Below, in pieces: positions 8,560-16,928 of a DNA stretch of 32,812 bases. Position 1 is the first letter of the stretch. Each line of letters begins with the position of its first letter. The notes beneath the pieces were generated by a model, which was not told the origin of the DNA, made no database searches, and saw only the letters and a program-made list of their open reading frames with translations. The position numbers were made by a program, and so were the translations under genes. The DNA is from Bacteroidaceae bacterium (lineage in GTDB: Bacteria > Bacteroidota > Bacteroidia > Bacteroidales > Bacteroidaceae), in contig JAGAQH010000032.1 of the NCBI GenBank assembly GCA_017622815.1, forward strand, positions 1 to 32,812. Reading direction: 5' to 3'.

Positions 8560-8819
8560 GAAATTGGCGCAAAAACTTCTTTTTTGTGCTCATTTTGGAA
8601 CTAATTGTGCACTCAAAAGCATTAAAATACGCAGAAGGCGGCATTGTTTGCACATATCGGACGTACATTATATACTTTGCGGCACAGCATGCAAAGAAGC
8701 ACAAAAAGGCACCTTTTCCAACACAAAAAAACAGCACTTGCCACATGCCGGGGCGCCCCGTCCATCACGGCATCCCCAACGCTCCGCAAAGGGCATGCAT
8801 AAGAAATATACCCGTTTAT
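8560..8819. other. Divergent intergenic region between acpP and dsbD
   Basis: This stretch separates two divergent promoters. It contains small palindromes (AAAAGGCACCTTTT near 8706 and GGGGCGCCCC near 8750) but no frame that looks like a gene. I see no riboswitch or tRNA here. Confidence 0.5.
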
Positions 8820-8850
8820 TTTGAAGTAATCACACATATTTGTATCTTTG
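8820..8850 (+). promoter_or_regulatory. Bacteroidota promoter of dsbD
   Basis: TTTG at 8820-8823, exactly 19 bp, then TATCTTTG at 8843-8850 is a complete match to the Bacteroidota vegetative consensus. The expected transcript start is near 8857. This rules out the upstream ATG at 8840 and supports translation from 8876. Confidence 0.8.
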
Positions 8851-8875
8851 CACGCAGAAAGACAAGGAAAATACT

Positions 8876-10903
8876 ATGACAAAGCGAATCTACACCTTAT
8901 TTATTATTATTATGGGAGCCTTGGGTTGTATGGCCCAAATGGAAGAGCCCGTAAAGTTCAGTGTAAGCGAGAAGATCAACGGCAAAGGACAGTTGGAGGT
9001 CTCCTTCCAAGGTACGATAGAAAGCGGATGGCACGTTTACGGCTCCAACTTTGAAGATGGAGGTCCGCAACGAGCCGTGGTAACTCTGGAAAAGAGCACC
9101 GGTGTGAAGCCGGTAGGCGACCTGAAAACCATAGGTGATGTACACCGGGGCCAGGACCCGATGTTCATGATGGAGGTGGAAACCGTGGAGGACAAGGTGA
9201 CCTTTGTCCAGACATACGAACTGACGGGCAGCGAATACGACATTGCCGGATACCTGACATACGGAGCATGCAACGACCAGAACTGTCTGCCTCCCACCAG
9301 TGTGGACTTCAGTTTCAAAGGCAAGAATGCAGGTGGGGTTGCGCTTCCCGACAATGCCGACAACCAGGCAGTTACCGAACCTCTGCCTGCGGACGAGGCA
9401 CAGGAAACGGAAGTACCCGTAGCAAACAACGCCGATACTCCGGCCGGAACCAACGACCTGTGGGCACCCGTCACCGACCTGTTGCAATCCGACGACAATG
9501 TTGCCAGTCAGGCAGATACGTCGCTCGTCTGGATTTTCTTCATGGGCTTAGCGGGCGGTTTGCTCGCACTGCTCACCCCCTGCGTGTGGCCCATCATACC
9601 CATGACCGTGAGTTTCTTCCTGAAACGTAGCAAGGACAACCGCCGGAAGGGCATACAGGACGCCATCACATACGGTATATCCATCATTGTCATCTACGTG
9701 GGCCTTGGCATGCTCGTCACTCTCTTCTTCGGAGCCAGTGCACTGAATGCCATGAGCACCAATGCCATCTTCAACATATTCTTCTTCCTGCTGCTCGTGC
9801 TCTTCGGCCTCAGTTTCCTGGGAGGTTTCGAACTGACACTGCCCTCATCATGGAGCAATGCCGTTGACTCCAAGGCAGAAAAGACCACCGGCCTGCTCAG
9901 CATCTTCCTGATGGCATTCACCCTTACCCTGGTAAGTTTCTCATGCACAGGCCCCATTATCGGCTTCCTCCTCGTGGAAGTGGGCACAACCGGTTCCATC
10001 CTCGCCCCCACGATGGGCATGCTGGGATTTGCCGTAGCCCTGGCGTTGCCGTTCACCCTGTTTGCCCTCTTCCCCACAATACTGAAGAGTGCACCGCGCA
10101 GCGGCAACTGGATGAACAACATCAAGGTTATGCTCGGCTTCCTGGAACTGGCCTTCTCGCTGAAGTTCCTCTCCGTAGCCGACCTGGCATACGGCTGGGG
10201 CATCCTGGACAGAGAGGTATTCCTGTGCCTGTGGATTGTCATCTTCGCCATGATGGGTCTCTATATGCTGAATATCATACGATTGCCCCACGATGAGGAT
10301 GAATACGACGAAGAGGGCAACATCGTGACACGCCCCCGCACCGGCATTACCCGACTGGCCATAGGCATGGCGTCGCTTGCTTTCGCACTCTACATGATCC
10401 CCGGCCTCTGGGGCGCACCCTGCAAGGCTGTCAGTGCCTTTGCACCGCCAATGAACACACAGGACTTCAACCTCCACAGCCAGGAAGTCCATCCCAAGTT
10501 CGACGACTACGACATGGCCATGGCATACGCCAGGGAGAAGGGCATGCCCGTCATGCTGGATTTCACCGGATACGGTTGCGTGAACTGCCGTAAGATGGAG
10601 GCCGCCGTATGGACAGACCCCGAGGTGGCAGAGATTATCAACGACAAGTACATACTTGTAACCCTGCACGTTGACGACAAGACTCCCCTGCCCGAACCCA
10701 TGGTGGTTACGGAAAACGGCCAGGAGCGCAAACTCCGCACCGTAGGCGACCGTTGGAGTTACCTGCAGCGCTACAAGTTCGGTGCCAACGCCCAGCCCTT
10801 CTATGTATTGCTTAGCCCCGACGGCAAGCCCCTGGCTCCAAGTTATAGTTTCAACGAGGACGTAAGTTCCTATGTAGAATGGCTTAACAGCGGTTTGAAG
10901 TAG
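8876..10903 (+). CDS. dsbD: DsbD-type thiol:disulfide interchange protein
   Basis: This inner-membrane protein carries electrons from cytoplasmic thioredoxin to periplasmic disulfide proteins. From the chosen start it has 675 residues. In order there is a signal peptide (1-21, MTKRIYTLFIIIMGALGCMA), an N-terminal immunoglobulin-like alpha domain with the Cys132/Cys137 pair, an acidic linker (about 160-215), and a membrane domain with about eight helices (220-510). The membrane domain has Cys236 in TPCVWP and Cys357 in SFSCTGP. A thioredoxin-like gamma domain follows, with C568-V-N-C571 in TGYGCVNCRKME. All three redox pairs are present, so the protein looks complete. It is a single-gene unit between a consensus promoter and a strong terminator. 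Confidence 0.93.
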   Translation: MTKRIYTLFIIIMGALGCMAQMEEPVKFSVSEKINGKGQLEVSFQGTIESGWHVYGSNFEDGGPQRAVVTLEKSTGVKPVGDLKTIGDVHRGQDPMFMMEVETVEDKVTFVQTYELTGSEYDIAGYLTYGACNDQNCLPPTSVDFSFKGKNAGGVALPDNADNQAVTEPLPADEAQETEVPVANNADTPAGTNDLWAPVTDLLQSDDNVASQADTSLVWIFFMGLAGGLLALLTPCVWPIIPMTVSFFLKRSKDNRRKGIQDAITYGISIIVIYVGLGMLVTLFFGASALNAMSTNAIFNIFFFLLLVLFGLSFLGGFELTLPSSWSNAVDSKAEKTTGLLSIFLMAFTLTLVSFSCTGPIIGFLLVEVGTTGSILAPTMGMLGFAVALALPFTLFALFPTILKSAPRSGNWMNNIKVMLGFLELAFSLKFLSVADLAYGWGILDREVFLCLWIVIFAMMGLYMLNIIRLPHDEDEYDEEGNIVTRPRTGITRLAIGMASLAFALYMIPGLWGAPCKAVSAFAPPMNTQDFNLHSQEVHPKFDDYDMAMAYAREKGMPVMLDFTGYGCVNCRKMEAAVWTDPEVAEIINDKYILVTLHVDDKTPLPEPMVVTENGQERKLRTVGDRWSYLQRYKFGANAQPFYVLLSPDGKPLAPSYSFNEDVSSYVEWLNSGLK

Positions 10904-10920
10904 AAACCGACAAGAAGAAT

Positions 10921-10980
10921 TCCCCGCCGCCGGCCGATGCTCCCACCCGGAGAAATGCATCAGCCGGCGGCGGGGATTTT
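10921..10980 (+). terminator. Terminator of dsbD
   Basis: A perfect 13-bp GC stem (10922-10934 CCCCGCCGCCGGC with 10963-10975) continues inward, past one mismatch, with GATGC/GCATC. It ends in ATTTT. It begins 18 nt after the dsbD stop. The T-run is short but the stem is very stable. Confidence 0.8.
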
Positions 10981-11015
10981 CGTACATCACCACGTGCAAA
11001 AACAGTAGTGCCGAG

Positions 11016-11153
11016 GACAAGGGCGAGTCACCGAGGGTGACAAGGGCGAGTCACCGAGGGTGACAAGGGCGAGTCACCGAGGGTGACAAGGGCGAGTCAC
11101 CGAGGGTGACAGGGGCGAGTCACCGAGGGTGACAAGGACGAGTCACCTGGGAG
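11016..11153. repeat. 23-bp tandem array, each unit a mini-hairpin
   Basis: Four identical 23-bp units start at 11016, 11039, 11062 and 11085. A fifth at 11108 has one change, and a degenerate sixth is at 11131-11153. Every intact unit contains GTCACC-GAG-GGTGAC, a 6-bp stem with a 3-nt loop. Because 23 is not a multiple of three, the array is not a protein repeat. It lies between the dsbD and HU terminators, where no gene is present. Confidence 0.92.
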
Positions 11154-11201
11154 GACAAAAACACCTCATCCCGACCCTTGCCTTCCCAACTCACGGCAAA
11201 G

Positions 11202-11233
11202 AAAAAAGGAGGACGCTATACGCATCCTCCTTT
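11202..11233 (-). terminator. Terminator of the HU gene
   Basis: On the minus strand a 9-bp stem (AAAGGAGGA at 11205-11213 with TCCTCCTTT at 11225-11233) is followed by six T residues (complement of 11202-11207). It lies 26 nt after the HU stop codon. Confidence 0.88.
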
Positions 11234-11259
11234 ACCTTGACAATATATATTTGTTGAAA

Positions 11260-11523
11260 TTACAAAGCCAAGTCAGAACCGGGCTTGAACTTAACCACAG
11301 TCTTTGCAGGAATCTCGAGAACCTCACCGGTACGGGGGTTCTTGCCTGTGCGTGCAGGACGCTCTGCAGGAGCAAATGTACCAAAACCAACGAGAGCAAC
11401 CTTATCGCCTGCCTTAACGGCATTTGCAATTGCATTTGTTGTTGCGTTCAGAGCCTTGGCAGCATCAGCCTTTGTCAAGCCGGATTCAGCGGCAATGGCA
11501 TTAATCAAATCTGTCTTGTTCAT
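11260..11523 (-). CDS. HU-family DNA-binding protein
   Basis: This small nucleoid protein bends and wraps DNA as a dimer. The 87-residue product from MNKTDLINAIAAESGLTKADA shows the whole HU fold. The helical N-terminus is followed by VALVGFGTFAPAERPARTGKNPRTGE (about residues 42-67), which holds the beta-arm GKNPRTGE signature, and it ends in VVKFKPGSDLAL. The longer frame back to 11604 passes through the promoter and is rejected. It has its own promoter and terminator. Codon use is strongly biased, as expected for an abundant protein. HU and IHF subunits look alike, so I give no specific symbol. Confidence 0.96.
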   Translation of the reverse strand: MNKTDLINAIAAESGLTKADAAKALNATTNAIANAVKAGDKVALVGFGTFAPAERPARTGKNPRTGEVLEIPAKTVVKFKPGSDLAL

Positions 11524-11577
11524 AATATTAGTTATTAAGTTTATATATAGGAGTTTCGCTTGTACGCTTTTCCATCG

Positions 11578-11608
11578 CAAATATAGATATTCTGCACAAT
11601 GCAAGCAA
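11578..11608 (-). promoter_or_regulatory. Promoter of the HU gene
   Basis: On the minus strand TTG (complement of 11606-11608), 20 bp, then TATATTTG (complement of 11578-11585) fits the Bacteroidota consensus. It is 55 nt upstream of the HU start codon. Confidence 0.7.
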
Positions 11609-11669
11609 GTTTTAACGTAAAAAAAAACTATAATTCCCTAAAAAAAGCACAATACAGTACAGAAAATCC

Positions 11670-11699
11670 TTGATTAGTGCCTAAAAAAGCGTACCTTCG
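11670..11699 (+). promoter_or_regulatory. Promoter of the rhomboid-EEP pair
   Basis: TTG at 11670-11672, 19 bp, then TACCTTCG at 11692-11699 is a one-base variant of the Bacteroidota consensus. It is 33 nt upstream of the ATG at 11733 and divergent from the HU promoter. Confidence 0.6.
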
Positions 11700-11732
11700 T
11701 GACCTAAATCAAGAATATTAGACGTTTTAGAC

Positions 11733-12482
11733 ATGAATATGATGCCCCCCGTAACCAAAAACCTTCTCATCATCAATGCACTCTGCTTCCTGGGCATGCA
11801 CGTTGCCAAACTGCATGGTGTAGACCTGAACGGCATGTTAGGACTGCACTTCTTCCTGGCAGACAATTTCATGCCCTATCAGTTGCTGACCTACATGTTC
11901 ATGCATGGTAACCTTGAGCATATTTTCTTCAACATGTTTGCCGTGTGGATGTTCGGACGCATCATAGAGCAGGTGATGGGCAGCAAGCGCTTCCTGTTCT
12001 ACTACTTGGCATGTGGCATCGGGGCAGGCATGATACAGGAATTGGTGCAATGGTTCAACTATATAAGTCTGGAGCATGCAGACATAGCCAGAGTGGGCAC
12101 CGAACTGGTGAAGGGCACCTATGTCATCCAGAACGGCATGGCCGTTGACATCAACCATTGGAACACCGTGGGCGCCTCGGGCGCAGTGTATGGTATCCTG
12201 CTGGCTTTCGGCATGATATTCCCCAACGAACGCATGTTCATCTTCCCTATACCAGTACCTATCAAGGCAAAACTTTTTGTCATAGGATATGCTGTAATAG
12301 AACTGCTTATGGCACGCAGCAACGACGGAGTGGCGCACTATGCCCATTTGGGAGGCATGCTCGTAGGACTGCTCATCCTGCTCATCTGGACAGATGCCGG
12401 ACGTGGAGGTCCGCTGGACAAGATCCGAAGCATCTTCCGCCGCAAACCCAAGAACAACTTCCACGTCTACAGAAAGAACTGA
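11733..12482 (+). CDS. Rhomboid-family intramembrane serine protease
   Basis: This 249-residue membrane protein has about six predicted helices. It carries the rhomboid catalytic dyad: Ser149 in GASGAVYG (GxSG motif) and His205 in HYAHLGG. The helix-2 region MFMHGNLEHIFFNMFAVWMFG (residues 56-76) supplies the conserved His and Asn, and W73-x-F-G resembles the usual loop signature. Rhomboids cleave transmembrane substrates inside the membrane; the substrate here is not known. A cytoplasmic basic tail (IRSIFRRKPKNNF) ends the protein. The next gene starts 7 nt later, so they form an operon. A loop of about 35 residues between helices (about 105-140) is longer than in GlpG. Confidence 0.92.
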   Translation: MNMMPPVTKNLLIINALCFLGMHVAKLHGVDLNGMLGLHFFLADNFMPYQLLTYMFMHGNLEHIFFNMFAVWMFGRIIEQVMGSKRFLFYYLACGIGAGMIQELVQWFNYISLEHADIARVGTELVKGTYVIQNGMAVDINHWNTVGASGAVYGILLAFGMIFPNERMFIFPIPVPIKAKLFVIGYAVIELLMARSNDGVAHYAHLGGMLVGLLILLIWTDAGRGGPLDKIRSIFRRKPKNNFHVYRKN

Positions 12483-12489
12483 CACGGAA

Positions 12490-13587
12490 ATGACCGCAGA
12501 AACCTTCACTTCCAAAGTGAAACATGGCGCCCATGTCTTGCTGGTAAGCATCATGGCAGGAGCCAACATTGCCACCATCATCCTGATGTGGGCGACGTGC
12601 CTTTCCACCCTTCTGCCACCCGCCGTACATCCCAGACTCTCACAGGCAGGCCTGCTATTCCCCGTTTTTCTGGGATTGGACATACTGTTCCTTCTCGCAT
12701 GGCTCATCGTATCGTGGAAATGGATAGCCCTGCCCGTCATGGGCATATTGGCCTGCTGGAACTACACGCGTGACTACTGCCCGTTCAATCCCTTTGACCA
12801 AGCACCAGCGGAGAGTTGCAAGATACTTTCCTTTAATGTTGCAAGCCTGTCCAACGACTCCGCAAACGGATTCAACGGCAGGAAATCCGTAGAATATATC
12901 GCAAACAGCAATGCAGACATCATCTTCCTGCAAGAATGTCCGCGTTCAGGCGCCGTATTCTCCTCACTGAAACACAAGATGGACTCCCTCGGCTACAATG
13001 CCCAGTACGACGGAGGCCTGCACATATTTTCCAAGTGGCCCTTCATAGGGAAGCCCGTGTACAAGAAGTCCATCAGTTTTGGCAACGGTTCCCTGGCCTG
13101 TCTGATAGACATGGACGGAGACACCACGCTCCTGGTAAACAACCATCTGCAAAGCAATGCCATCAGCCCCGAAGAGAAGAACGCCTATGGAGATGCCATA
13201 GAACACTACGACCAGGAGAAGATGAAAGCAAGCGGCAAAGTACTGTTGTCGCGTCTCAGCACGGCAGCCGCCAAAAGGGCGGAACAGGCCGACAGCGTGT
13301 GCGCCATAGTGGAAAGACACGGCAAGCACACTATCATAGTGGCCGGCGACATGAACGACACCCCCATATCATACACCTATCAGAGGATTGCATCCCTGTT
13401 GGACAACGCCTTTGCCGAGAGCGGAAACGGTCTGGGCATCTCATATAGCCAGAAGGGATTTCCAGTCAGGATAGACCATATTTTCGTGAGTAGCAACCTT
13501 GCAACACACTCCACACACATAGACGGCAACATACAATCGTCCGACCACCGCCCCATCACCACACGGGTGTATAAATCAGCAAAATAG
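12490..13587 (+). CDS. Membrane-anchored endonuclease/exonuclease/phosphatase family protein
   Basis: The 365-residue product has three hydrophobic segments at the N-terminus (about 13-40, 52-75 and 77-90), then an EEP (DNase I-like) hydrolase domain. Catalytic motifs are in the expected order: LSFNVASL (Asn116), FLQEC (Glu149), NNHLQS (His219), GDMNDTP (Asp287, Asn289), RIDHIFVSS (Asp329, His330) and SSDHRPI (Asp352, His353). Such Bacteroidota proteins probably hydrolyse phosphodiesters or phosphoesters outside the membrane; no substrate can be named. I start it at MTAETFTSKV, 7 nt after the rhomboid stop, because the longer frame overlaps the rhomboid end with low-complexity sequence. Confidence 0.88.
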   Translation: MTAETFTSKVKHGAHVLLVSIMAGANIATIILMWATCLSTLLPPAVHPRLSQAGLLFPVFLGLDILFLLAWLIVSWKWIALPVMGILACWNYTRDYCPFNPFDQAPAESCKILSFNVASLSNDSANGFNGRKSVEYIANSNADIIFLQECPRSGAVFSSLKHKMDSLGYNAQYDGGLHIFSKWPFIGKPVYKKSISFGNGSLACLIDMDGDTTLLVNNHLQSNAISPEEKNAYGDAIEHYDQEKMKASGKVLLSRLSTAAAKRAEQADSVCAIVERHGKHTIIVAGDMNDTPISYTYQRIASLLDNAFAESGNGLGISYSQKGFPVRIDHIFVSSNLATHSTHIDGNIQSSDHRPITTRVYKSAK

Positions 13588-13618
13588 GTCAATATACGAC
13601 TTTTTTCCGCGCATAACC

Positions 13619-13649
13619 TTGGCACATCAGAAAAAAAGTCATACATTTG
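13619..13649 (+). promoter_or_regulatory. Promoter of secDF
   Basis: TTG at 13619-13621, 20 bp, then TACATTTG at 13642-13649 fits the Bacteroidota consensus. It lies about 70 nt upstream of the secDF ATG. The 9-bp inverted repeat GACTTTTTT/AAAAAAGTC (13598-13606 and 13632-13640) brackets the -33 element. Confidence 0.7.
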
Positions 13650-13718
13650 CATGCTTTTACAGGCAAAACGATACAGGAACATTAACTAATCAACAAATAA
13701 TTAACATCTAAAACAAAA

Positions 13719-16700
13719 ATGCAAAACAAAGGATTTGTAAAGGCTTTTGCCATTCTGCTGACCTTGGTTTGTGCCTTTTATCTGAGCTTCTCGTTCGTAA
13801 CAAGCCATTACGACGGCAAGTACCAGGAGAAGATGCAGACGGAGGGCAAGGAGGCTGCTGACCGTTACATGGACTCCCTCAACACCCACGATGTCTACAT
13901 GTGGACATGGAACCTGAAGGAGTGCCGCGAAATGGGCATCGGACTGGGTCTTGACCTCAAGGGCGGTATGAATGTAATCCTGGAAGTCAGCGTTCCTGAT
14001 GTGATCAAGGCTTTGGCTGACCACAAGGAAGAGACCGACCAGACCTTCCGCGACGCCGTGGAGAAGTCTGCAAAGGAAGCAACCGAAAGCCAGAGTGACT
14101 TTATTACCCTGTTCGTTAAAAACTTCAAGGAGATGGCTCCCGAGCGTCCCCTTGCCGAACTGTTTGCAACACAGCAACTTCGTGACAAGGTTTCTCCCAA
14201 GAGTTCCGACAAGGAAGTGGAGGACGTTCTGCGTGCTGAACTGAAGAGCGCCATCGATAACAGTTACAACGTTTTGCGCACCCGTATCGACCGCTTCGGT
14301 GTGGTTCAGCCCAACATCCAGGCCCTGGAAGGCCAGGAAGGCCGAATCATGGTGGAAATGCCCGGTGTGAAGGAGCCTGAGCGTGTCCGCAAATTGCTAC
14401 AGGGTTCTGCAAACCTGGAGTTCTGGGAAACATACAATTCTCAGGAAATCACTCCTTTCCTGGCACAGGTAGACAGCAAGTTGGCTTCCGTCCTCAACGT
14501 TGACGAGGAAACCGCTTCTGTCGAAGAGACCAATGAAGTCGCTGCTACAGATTCTACCGAAAAGAAGGCCGACCTGGCATCTGCTATTGCCGAGAACAGC
14601 GCCAGCAATGCCAACGTAAGCGACGCCGAGTTGGAGCGCCTGAAGAAGCAGCATCCCCTGCTGAGCAAGTTGCAGTTGACCCAGGGCGCCTATGGCTGTG
14701 TAGTAGGTTTCGCACACAAGCGCGACATGGAGGCAATCAGCGAGTTGCTCGCAACTCCCGAAGCCAAGGAAATCCTCCCCTCTGACGTTCAGCTCAAGTG
14801 GGGTGTCAAGGGCATGGGCGAAGGCGAAAGCTCTGACTGGTACGAACTTTATGCCATACGCGTGACAGAACGCAATGGCCGCGCTCCTCTGGAGGGTGAT
14901 GTCATCACCGATGCCAAGGACGAGTACGACCAGAACGGCCGTCCCTGCGTGAGCATGCAGATGAATGTTGACGGAGCACGTCGCTGGGCTGCCCTTACCA
15001 AGGCCAACCTGCACCGCTCTGTTGCCATCGTACTTGATAATAATGTATATAGCGCACCCAACGTAGAAACAGAAATCACTGGTGGTAACAGCCAAATTAA
15101 AGGTAACTTCACCGTTGAGGATACACGCGACCTTGCCAACGTGCTGAAGTCAGGTAAGATGCCTGCACCTGCAAAGATCGTTAGCGAAGAGATCGTAGGT
15201 CCCACACTGGGTGCCGAATCTATCCGTCTGGGTGTTTGGAGCTGCGTCATCGCATTCGTTATCCTGATGGTGTACATGATTTCTATGTACGGCCTTGTTC
15301 CCGGTATGATTGCCAACGGCGCCCTGCTGTTGAACCTGTTCTTCACCGCAGGTATCCTGACCAGCTTCCAGGCTTCTCTGACCATGAGCGGTATTGCCGG
15401 TATGGTTCTGACCTTGGGTATGGCCGTGGATGCCAACGTGCTTATCTATGAGCGCACCAAGGAAGAACTGAAGAGCGGCAAGAAACTTAGCGATGCGTTG
15501 AACGCCGGATACAGCAATGCCTTCAGCGCTATCTTTGACTCTAACCTGACAAGTATCATCACCGGTGTCATCCTTTACAACTTTGGCACAGGTCCAATCA
15601 AGGGCTTCGCTACAACTCTGATTATCGGTATCGTTGTCAGCTTCTTCACCGCCGTGTTCATGACACGTCTGGTATATTCAGCCGCTATGGAGCGTGGCTG
15701 GTGGCAGAACCTCAAGTTCAAGACCCCAATCGGCAACTGGATCAGCTTCAAGAACCCCGCATACAAGTTCATGTCTGCATACAAGGTTAGCGTCACTATC
15801 TTCGGTATTGCTGCTGTTATTGCACTCTGTGGCATGTTCTTCCGCGGTTTCAGCAAGAGCATCGACTTCACTGGTGGACGTAACTTCGTGGTAATGTTCG
15901 AGAATAAGGTTACTGCCGAGCAGGCTAACGCACTTTTGGCAAACGCCTTCGAAGGTAGCAACACCAACGCCATTGCCTTGGGTACAGACGACAACACTCT
16001 GCGTATCAGCACCAACTACCGTATCAATGAGGACGGAACTGAGGTTGATAGCGAAATCGAGGCTAAATTGTTTGAGGTCTTGAAGAACGGTGGCATGCTG
16101 GCTCAGGATCTGACTCTGGAGACCTTCATCAACCGTGACGTACGTACCGGCGGTTCTATCATTAGCAGCCAGAAGGTTGGCCCCTCTATAGCAGAAGACA
16201 TCACCAACGGTGCAATCCTTAGTGTGATCTGGGCTATCATCGGTATCTTTATCTACATTCTGGTACGTTTCCGCAATGTTGCCTTCTCTATTGGCTCTAT
16301 CATTGCATTGGTTGTTGACGTCATCCTCATTCTGGGTGTGTATGCTCTGCTTTGGGGTTTCCTGCCCTTCAGCATGGAGATTGACCAGACCTTCATCGGT
16401 GCCATCCTGACGGCTATCGGTTACTCTATCAACGATAAGGTGGTGGTATTCGACCGTATCCGTGAGGAACTGGGCCTGCATCCCACACAGGACCGCTTTG
16501 ACCTGTTCAACCGTTCGGTTAACAATACATTGAACCGTACCATCAATACCTCTGTATCTACATTCATCGTACTGCTGGTTATCTTCCTGATCGGCATCAT
16601 CGGTGGCGGTGCAGGCAGCATTATCAGCTTCAGCTTCGCTATGATGCTTGGTGTATTCTTCGGTACATTCAGTTCAATCTACATTGCTGCTCCCACAGCA

Positions 16701-16736
16701 TACCTGTGCTTGAACAAGACCAGCAAGAAGAAGTAA
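13719..16736 (+). CDS. secDF: Fused protein translocase subunit SecDF
   Basis: This is the proton-driven accessory of the Sec translocon, which helps pull exported proteins across the inner membrane. The 1005-residue product is a SecD-SecF fusion, the usual form in Bacteroidota. The SecD half has a first membrane helix (about 5-27), GLDLKGGMNVILEV, a large periplasmic domain with LRTRIDRFGV, then the membrane block with GMAVDANVLIYERTKEELKSG. The SecF half starts near residue 690, has SIDFTGGRNFVVMF, and ends with YSINDKVVVFDRIREEL and the last helices. An acidic, low-complexity insert (about residues 258-300, rich in Glu, Ala and Ser) interrupts the SecD periplasmic domain. It appears to be transcribed alone from its own promoter. 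Confidence 0.97.
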   Translation: MQNKGFVKAFAILLTLVCAFYLSFSFVTSHYDGKYQEKMQTEGKEAADRYMDSLNTHDVYMWTWNLKECREMGIGLGLDLKGGMNVILEVSVPDVIKALADHKEETDQTFRDAVEKSAKEATESQSDFITLFVKNFKEMAPERPLAELFATQQLRDKVSPKSSDKEVEDVLRAELKSAIDNSYNVLRTRIDRFGVVQPNIQALEGQEGRIMVEMPGVKEPERVRKLLQGSANLEFWETYNSQEITPFLAQVDSKLASVLNVDEETASVEETNEVAATDSTEKKADLASAIAENSASNANVSDAELERLKKQHPLLSKLQLTQGAYGCVVGFAHKRDMEAISELLATPEAKEILPSDVQLKWGVKGMGEGESSDWYELYAIRVTERNGRAPLEGDVITDAKDEYDQNGRPCVSMQMNVDGARRWAALTKANLHRSVAIVLDNNVYSAPNVETEITGGNSQIKGNFTVEDTRDLANVLKSGKMPAPAKIVSEEIVGPTLGAESIRLGVWSCVIAFVILMVYMISMYGLVPGMIANGALLLNLFFTAGILTSFQASLTMSGIAGMVLTLGMAVDANVLIYERTKEELKSGKKLSDALNAGYSNAFSAIFDSNLTSIITGVILYNFGTGPIKGFATTLIIGIVVSFFTAVFMTRLVYSAAMERGWWQNLKFKTPIGNWISFKNPAYKFMSAYKVSVTIFGIAAVIALCGMFFRGFSKSIDFTGGRNFVVMFENKVTAEQANALLANAFEGSNTNAIALGTDDNTLRISTNYRINEDGTEVDSEIEAKLFEVLKNGGMLAQDLTLETFINRDVRTGGSIISSQKVGPSIAEDITNGAILSVIWAIIGIFIYILVRFRNVAFSIGSIIALVVDVILILGVYALLWGFLPFSMEIDQTFIGAILTAIGYSINDKVVVFDRIREELGLHPTQDRFDLFNRSVNNTLNRTINTSVSTFIVLLVIFLIGIIGGGAGSIISFSFAMMLGVFFGTFSSIYIAAPTAYLCLNKTSKKK

Positions 16737-16795
16737 GACACTTGTAGGTACACCTTATATATATATATAATATAGAGTGTGCCGCTCCAATACAA

Positions 16796-16831
16796 ACTAT
16801 CACCCTAAGGGGTGCTCCTTAGGGTGATAGT
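16796..16831 (+). terminator. Perfect 15-bp hairpin between secDF and tRNA-Arg
   Basis: Arms 16796-16810 and 16817-16831 are perfect complements with a 6-nt loop (GGTGCT). No T-run follows; the 3' arm ends 3 nt before the tRNA. It may terminate secDF or serve as a processing signal. A (TA)n stretch at 16756-16770 lies just upstream. Confidence 0.6.
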
Positions 16832-16834
16832 GAT

Positions 16835-16906
16835 GCCCCTGTAGTTAAATGGATAGAACGAAGGTTTCCTAAACCTTTGATCCGGGTTCGATTCCCGGCG
16901 GGGGTA
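16835..16906 (+). tRNA. tRNA-Arg (anticodon CCT)
   Basis: A full cloverleaf can be drawn: acceptor GCCCCTG with CGGGGGT, D-arm GTT/AAC, anticodon stem AAGGT/ACCTT with loop TTCCTAA (anticodon CCT at 16868-16870), and T-arm CCGGG-TTCGATT-CCCGG. The discriminator is A16906. CCA is not encoded. It reads AGG codons. It ends 22 nt before korA with no terminator between. Confidence 0.97.
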
Positions 16907-16928
16907 CTACTATTATCTTTTTTACGAC

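Noticed and set aside
9941-11020. 359-codon minus-strand frame under dsbD
   Set aside because: It is antisense to dsbD and runs through the dsbD terminator; its composition is that of a shadow frame.
11016-11153. CRISPR array
   Set aside because: The units are directly adjacent with no unique spacers, and no cas gene is near.
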